NCBI GenBank assembly: GCA_038521825.1
Contig: JBCBKL010000002.1
Location: forward strand, 62,001-126,000
Direction of reading: 5' to 3'
DNA from: JBCBKL01 sp038521825
GTDB taxonomy: Bacteria; Pseudomonadota; Alphaproteobacteria; Rhodobacterales; Rhodobacteraceae
DNA: 64,000 nt
Made by a program: the position numbers and the translations under genes
Part shown: positions 60,129-64,000 of the stretch, piece after piece
Layout of the letters: every line of letters starts with the position of its first letter
Position numbering within the stretch: position 1 is the stretch's first letter
Notes under the pieces: model-generated
What the model was told of the DNA's origin: nothing
The model's input: only the letters and a program-made list of their open reading frames with translations
Databases searched by the model: none

Positions 60129-61564
60129 AGCCGATCCCCGATCAGGAATTCGATCGCCTTATCAAGCCGGATATGGGGTGGGCCGTCGCCCGGGCGCAAG
60201 GTCAGCGGGGCGGGGGCGAACCGCATGACCTTGTAATCGCTGTCGAGCCATTTTTCTGCACCGACCCGCGCGGGCCCGAGCAGATGCCCCGGATCATCGG
60301 GCAATGCGCCGGGATAGAATGCTGCCTTTTTGCCGGTATCGAGCAACTTGCCACGGACAACCCCAAGCTTGTCGCCCTTGTGGCGGATGAAATCCTCGGT
60401 CGTGGCGCGCAGGGCAGCGATGGCAAGGGCGCGGGTCTCTGCCCCGGCAAAGCGCGCGCGGTCACGGGCCTCGCGGGTCAATGCCTCCATGATGGCGGTC
60501 AGTTGGCCATGTTGCTCGTGGTGTAGGTGGTCCGCCTTCGTCGCGGCAAAAAGGATCTTTTCAACGCGCTTCCCGAGCAGAAGCTGCGACAGAAAGGCAT
60601 TGCGGCCCGGTCGAAAAGCGCTCAGCACTTCGGCCATTGCGGCGCGTAGATCCTCGACCGCCTTAGGGCCGGAATGGATCGCGCCAAGCGCGTCGACCAA
60701 AACGATTTGCCGGTCGATCCGGGTGAAATGATCGCGAAAGAAGGGTTTCACAACGCGGGACTTGTATGCCTCGAACCTCCGCTCCATCTCGCGGATCAGG
60801 GAACGGCGCGGCGCGCCATCGCGGCCGGGCAGGGGCGCGAAGGTGATGACAGGCGACCCAGCCAGATCCCCGGGCAACAAAAAACGGCCTGGCGTGCAGT
60901 CATAATATCCCGCAGCCCGGGCCGCGATCAGGTATTTGGTGAACGTCTCGGCAAGGGCCTTTGCCTTTACCTCGTCATGTTGGGCGTAAATGTCCGTTCG
61001 CTCCACGAGATCCAGATAGGCACGCCCGGTCTCGCGGTTCTCCAGCCGCTCAATGACGGTTTCAGCCCACTGCCGGTAATCTTGATCGAGCAGTGCCAGG
61101 TCCAGCAACCATTCCCCGGGATAGTCCACGATATCGAGATGGATGGTTCGCGAACCCTGCAGGCCCGAGAGAAACCCGCTGGGCCGTACCTTGAGAGAGA
61201 CACGCAGTTCGCTCACCGTGCGTGTGCTGTCCGGCCAGTGAGGCGGGCGGCCGGTCAGGGCTGACAGGTGGTTTTCGTAATCGAACCGCGGGATCGTGTC
61301 GTCCGGCTGAGGCTGAAGAAAAGCGGCCTCGATCCGGCCCTCGCTGGCGGCCAGCAGATGCGGCATGCGCCCGCGATCCAGAAGGTTGGCAACCAGTGAT
61401 GTGATAAAGACGGTCTTGCCTGAGCGCGCCAGACCGGTGACGCCCAACCGGATCGTACGGTCGCCGAAAACGCTTTCAAGCGTGTCCTGCACGTTGTCGA
61501 CACCCCGCAGAACGCCATCGGTTAAATTCGTTAAGACCAAGCCTGTCCCCGCCTTCTTTCGCAT
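60125..61564 (-). CDS. ycjX: YcjX family ATPase/GTPase-like protein
   Basis: A 479-residue P-loop protein (DUF463/YcjX). Walker A GLARSGKT (residues 44-51) is followed by VFITSLVANLLDRGRMPHL and DIVDYPGEWLLDLALL (Walker B region). The family works with YcjF at the inner membrane in stress response; the precise role is not known. The start is uncertain: ATGs at 61570 and 61564 or a TTG near residue 9 (LVLTNLTDG) are possible. The promoter region is shared with divergent truA. Confidence 0.9.
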   Translation of the reverse strand: MRKKAGTGLVLTNLTDGVLRGVDNVQDTLESVFGDRTIRLGVTGLARSGKTVFITSLVANLLDRGRMPHLLAASEGRIEAAFLQPQPDDTIPRFDYENHLSALTGRPPHWPDSTRTVSELRVSLKVRPSGFLSGLQGSRTIHLDIVDYPGEWLLDLALLDQDYRQWAETVIERLENRETGRAYLDLVERTDIYAQHDEVKAKALAETFTKYLIAARAAGYYDCTPGRFLLPGDLAGSPVITFAPLPGRDGAPRRSLIREMERRFEAYKSRVVKPFFRDHFTRIDRQIVLVDALGAIHSGPKAVEDLRAAMAEVLSAFRPGRNAFLSQLLLGKRVEKILFAATKADHLHHEQHGQLTAIMEALTREARDRARFAGAETRALAIAALRATTEDFIRHKGDKLGVVRGKLLDTGKKAAFYPGALPDDPGHLLGPARVGAEKWLDSDYKVMRFAPAPLTLRPGDGPPHIRLDKAIEFLIGDRL

Positions 61565-61636
61565 TAACATATGCGGAGGGCGCAGGCGCTGCCAGAGGGA
61601 TTGCCCCTTGGCCATCGGCACGGTAGGTCGCCGCTC

Positions 61637-62404
61637 ATGCCGCGCTATGCTCTCAAGGTCGAATATCACGGTGCGCCCTTTGTGGGATGGCAAAGGCAGG
61701 CCGATCAGCCTTCGGTTCAGGGCGCGATCGAGGCTGCGCTGGCTCGGCTGGAACCCCGGGATCACACCATCGCTGCAGCGGGCCGGACAGATGCGGGTGT
61801 GCATGCGCTGGCGCAGGTGGCGCATTGTGACATGGATAAGGATTGGGATCCGTTCCGCCTGTCAGAGGCGCTTAACCATCATCTAAAACCCGATCCAGTT
61901 GCGATCATTGATTGCGCGCAGGTCGCGGATGATTGGCATGCGCGGTTTTCGGCCATCGAGCGGCGGTATCGGTATCGTATCCTGATGCGCCGGGCGCCGT
62001 TAACGCATCTGAAGGGGTTGGTCTGGCGCGTAAACCACGAGCTCGACATCGAAGCCATGCAAGAGGCGGCGCGTCATCTGATAGGTCGGCACGATTTTAC
62101 TACCTTCCGCTCATCCATTTGTCAGGCGGATAGCCCTATCAAAACGCTAGACACCCTGAGCGTGCAAAGCTCTTACGGCCCTCATGGTCCCGAGGTGACA
62201 TTCGATGTCCGCGCGCGATCATTCCTGCACAATCAGGTCCGCAGTTTCGTGGGGACGCTCGAACGGGTGGGTGCCGGATCGTGGACGGCAGGAAATGTGA
62301 AGGCGGTGCTGGAAGCCAAGGATCGTGCCAAATGTGGTCCGGTCTGCCCGCCGGATGGCCTGTACCTGGCCGGTGTAGGCTATCCGTCAGATCCGTTTGG
62401 CTGA
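61637..62404 (+). CDS. truA: tRNA pseudouridine synthase A
   Basis: A 255-residue enzyme that makes pseudouridine 38-40 in the tRNA anticodon arm. Catalytic D52 lies in AGRTDAGVHA. The start MPRYALKVEYHG and FLHNQVRSFVGTL near the C terminus are conserved. The ATG at 61637 was chosen by family N terminus. It overlaps the end of the convergent unknown gene by 25 bases. Confidence 0.95.
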   Translation: MPRYALKVEYHGAPFVGWQRQADQPSVQGAIEAALARLEPRDHTIAAAGRTDAGVHALAQVAHCDMDKDWDPFRLSEALNHHLKPDPVAIIDCAQVADDWHARFSAIERRYRYRILMRRAPLTHLKGLVWRVNHELDIEAMQEAARHLIGRHDFTTFRSSICQADSPIKTLDTLSVQSSYGPHGPEVTFDVRARSFLHNQVRSFVGTLERVGAGSWTAGNVKAVLEAKDRAKCGPVCPPDGLYLAGVGYPSDPFG

Positions 62405-62871
62405 GCTTCGAGCGCGGCAAGGACATCGCCGGGTACGATCACCGCAATCGGGCGGGGTCTCCCGTTGGGCTCGTCCAGCCGGACGCCGACGGCGAATTGA
62501 TGCGTGTCGTTGCCTTCGATCAGATCGACCTTGCAGGGCAGGGCGCGAAAATAGCTTTGAGCAAGTGCGGGGGTTGGCAGCGAACCGGCATCGATCACCC
62601 GGCTTTCCACCCGTGAAACCGACGCGGCCTCGACCACACCTTCAACAAGTGTCGAAAGGTCGGCGATGATCTGGGGGGACTGGATGGCCCTCGCGACGTC
62701 TTCGGCCGGTTTTCGGTCAGCGAAATGTCTCGCGATTGCAGCGCCGAACCGCAGCGCCTGGGCGTTAGCTACGCCGCGTGCTTCGGCCGACCGCGCGGCA
62801 AGTGCCTCAAGCGCGGCCCACGTGATCGTTTCCCCGTCCTGCCCTATTGCCATTGCATTCAATCCACGCAC
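62380..62871 (-). CDS. Conserved protein of unknown function
   Basis: A 163-residue cytoplasmic protein. I place the start at the GTG at 62871, seven bases after AGGAGGA, rather than the later ATG (62853) that has no ribosome site. The N-terminal half is helical and Ala-rich (ITWAALEALAARSAEARGVA); the C-terminal half is beta-rich (VDLIEGNDTHQFAVGVRLDE, RPIAVIVPGDVLAALEA). No catalytic motif was seen. Family not recognised. It converges with truA. Confidence 0.6.
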   Translation of the reverse strand: MRGLNAMAIGQDGETITWAALEALAARSAEARGVANAQALRFGAAIARHFADRKPAEDVARAIQSPQIIADLSTLVEGVVEAASVSRVESRVIDAGSLPTPALAQSYFRALPCKVDLIEGNDTHQFAVGVRLDEPNGRPRPIAVIVPGDVLAALEAQPNGSDG

Positions 62872-62976
62872 CGGTCGATCCTCCTGCGAAAGACTTGGGG
62901 CGCGAGACAACACGTTGCAAGGCGCTGCGGCGAATGAAAGCAGAGCACCGGTGGCCGGATCCCAAAAAGACGCCGC

Positions 62977-64000
62977 CTAAACAGGCTCTTGTGTATACTT
63001 CTTGAGCTCCGCTCGCGCGACCTGCCTGCGGTGCACGGCATCCGGCCCGTCGGCCAGCCGCAACGTCCGTTGATGGGTCCAGGCGATGGCCAATGGGGTA
63101 TCTTGCGAAATCCCCTGGCCGCCATGCATCTGCACCGCCTCGTCGATAACCTTGAGCGACACGCGGGGCGCTATGACCTTGATCTGCGAGATCCATGGGG
63201 CTGCGGCGCGCGCATCGCCCTGATCCATCATCCACGCCGCTTTCAGGCATAAAAGCCGGGCCTGCTCGATCTCCATCCGGCATTCGGCGATGATGTCGTA
63301 GTTGGCTCCGAGTTTCGCCAGCGGTTTGCCGAAGGCTTCGCGCCGAAGCGACCGCTGGCACATCAGTTCCAGCGCGGCTTCGGCCTGACCGATAGCCCGC
63401 ATACAGTGGTGGATGCGGCCCGGTCCAAGGCGGCCCTGCGCGATCTCGAACCCCCGGCCCTCGCCCAGCAGCATGTTTTTGGCGGGCACCCGAATGTTGG
63501 TAAAGCGGATGTGCATATGGCCATGCGGCGCGTCGTCGTGGCCATAAACCTGCATGGGCCGCAAGATCTCGATTCCGGGTGTCCCCGCGGGGACGACGAT
63601 CATCGATTGGCGTTTGTGCTTGGGCAAGTCCTCGCCGCCGGTCTTGCACATGACGATGTAGACCTTGCAGCGCGGATCGCCGGCGCCGGATGCCCACCAC
63701 TTTTCACCGTTCAGGACATAATCATCGCCGTCGCGGACGCAGCTCAGCGAGATATTCGTGGCATCCGACGAGGCGACGTCGGGTTCGGTCATCAGGTAGG
63801 CCGAGCGGATCTTGCCCTCAAGCAGGGGAGCGAGCCACTCTTTCTTCATCTCGTCGGTGCCGTACCGTTCGAATACTTCCATGTTGCCGGTATCCGGCGC
63901 AGAACAGTTAAAGACCTCGGCGCCGCGCGGGGTTTTGCCCATTTCTTCGGCGAAATAGGCGTATTCCACGGTCGAAAGGCCAAAGCCCTTTTCACTGTCG
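62977..64000 (-). CDS. Acyl-CoA dehydrogenase, partial (runs off the right edge)
   Basis: The visible 340 residues are the C-terminal part of a flavin acyl-CoA dehydrogenase, of the ACAD10/11-like group. Motifs: MTEPDVASSDATNISL (FAD/substrate region), NGEKWWASGAGDPRC, MHGGQGISQDTPLAIAW, and the end TLRLADGPDAVHRRQVAR. The frame is still open at 64000, so the N-terminal part and start lie outside the window. It oxidises an acyl-CoA to the enoyl-CoA; chain length cannot be told. Confidence 0.93.
   Translation of the reverse strand, partial: DSEKGFGLSTVEYAYFAEEMGKTPRGAEVFNCSAPDTGNMEVFERYGTDEMKKEWLAPLLEGKIRSAYLMTEPDVASSDATNISLSCVRDGDDYVLNGEKWWASGAGDPRCKVYIVMCKTGGEDLPKHKRQSMIVVPAGTPGIEILRPMQVYGHDDAPHGHMHIRFTNIRVPAKNMLLGEGRGFEIAQGRLGPGRIHHCMRAIGQAEAALELMCQRSLRREAFGKPLAKLGANYDIIAECRMEIEQARLLCLKAAWMMDQGDARAAAPWISQIKVIAPRVSLKVIDEAVQMHGGQGISQDTPLAIAWTHQRTLRLADGPDAVHRRQVARAELKKYTQEPV

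Overview
The window looks like a chromosomal segment from an alphaproteobacterium of the order Rhodobacterales (Roseobacter group). This rests on protein character and gene order: the short-form HisG with HisZ next to hisS, a cobalamin-dependent ribonucleotide reductase, argH followed by a tiny lipoprotein gene and lysA with a TIGR02302 protein, ycjX/ycjF, the mdh-sucC-sucD-sucA-sucB-lpd block, a Hint-domain protein, and a GC-rich intergenic repeat of a type I associate with this order. No plasmid or phage backbone, intact insertion sequence, rRNA, tRNA or CRISPR array was found. The family and species cannot be fixed from sequence reading alone.

Layout: 1-225 holds the end of a CBS-domain protein. 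405-9650 (minus) is one seven-gene transcription unit, xdhA-xdhB-xdhC followed by an ATPase, two permeases and a BMP-type binding protein, which I read as purine nucleoside/base uptake plus xanthine oxidation. 9946-21610 is housekeeping: dnaE, a lipoprotein, slyX, a crotonase, hisS-hisZ-hisG, a DUF1489 gene and nrdJ, with a consensus DnaA box just before nrdJ. 21611-25791 is the accessory part: a long gap, a small Crp/Fnr-type regulator, an unrecognised exported protein, an esterase gene broken in several frames, and an intact CocE/NonD hydrolase. 26032-31365 holds an LpxR-like outer-membrane lipid A deacylase, a Hint protein, a TlpA thioredoxin, argH, small membrane or lipoproteins and a VPLPA-CTERM surface protein. 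31508-40578 has lysA, a TIGR02302 protein, a zinc-ribbon membrane protein, ftsE-ftsX, a PlsC acyltransferase, a flavin-binding protein and a sterol-desaturase-family hydroxylase.

40603-55165 is the TCA block on the minus strand (mdh, cyclase, sucC, two secreted unknowns, sucD, DUF805, sucA, sucB, methyltransferase-like, MAPEG, lpd). A plus-strand gene with an N-terminal PAP2 phosphatase joined in frame to an outer-membrane barrel of apparent LpxQ (lipid A oxidase) type lies between the cyclase and sucC. 55329-64000 holds a TauE/SafE exporter, a VIT/CCC1 transporter, a lipoprotein, a cyclic-nucleotide-domain/thioredoxin-reductase-like fusion, ycjF-GNAT-ycjX, truA, an unknown gene and a partial acyl-CoA dehydrogenase.

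The strongest candidate for something new is the 52128-53342 reading frame. It joins a lipid A phosphatase-like enzyme and a lipid A oxidase-like barrel, two activities that act in sequence in Rhizobium. A strong internal ribosome binding site and start codon lie between the halves, and a pair of GTGATCAC palindromes exactly 21 bp apart sits in the region shared with sucC. An LpxR homologue elsewhere in the window suggests that this bacterium remodels its lipid A after synthesis.
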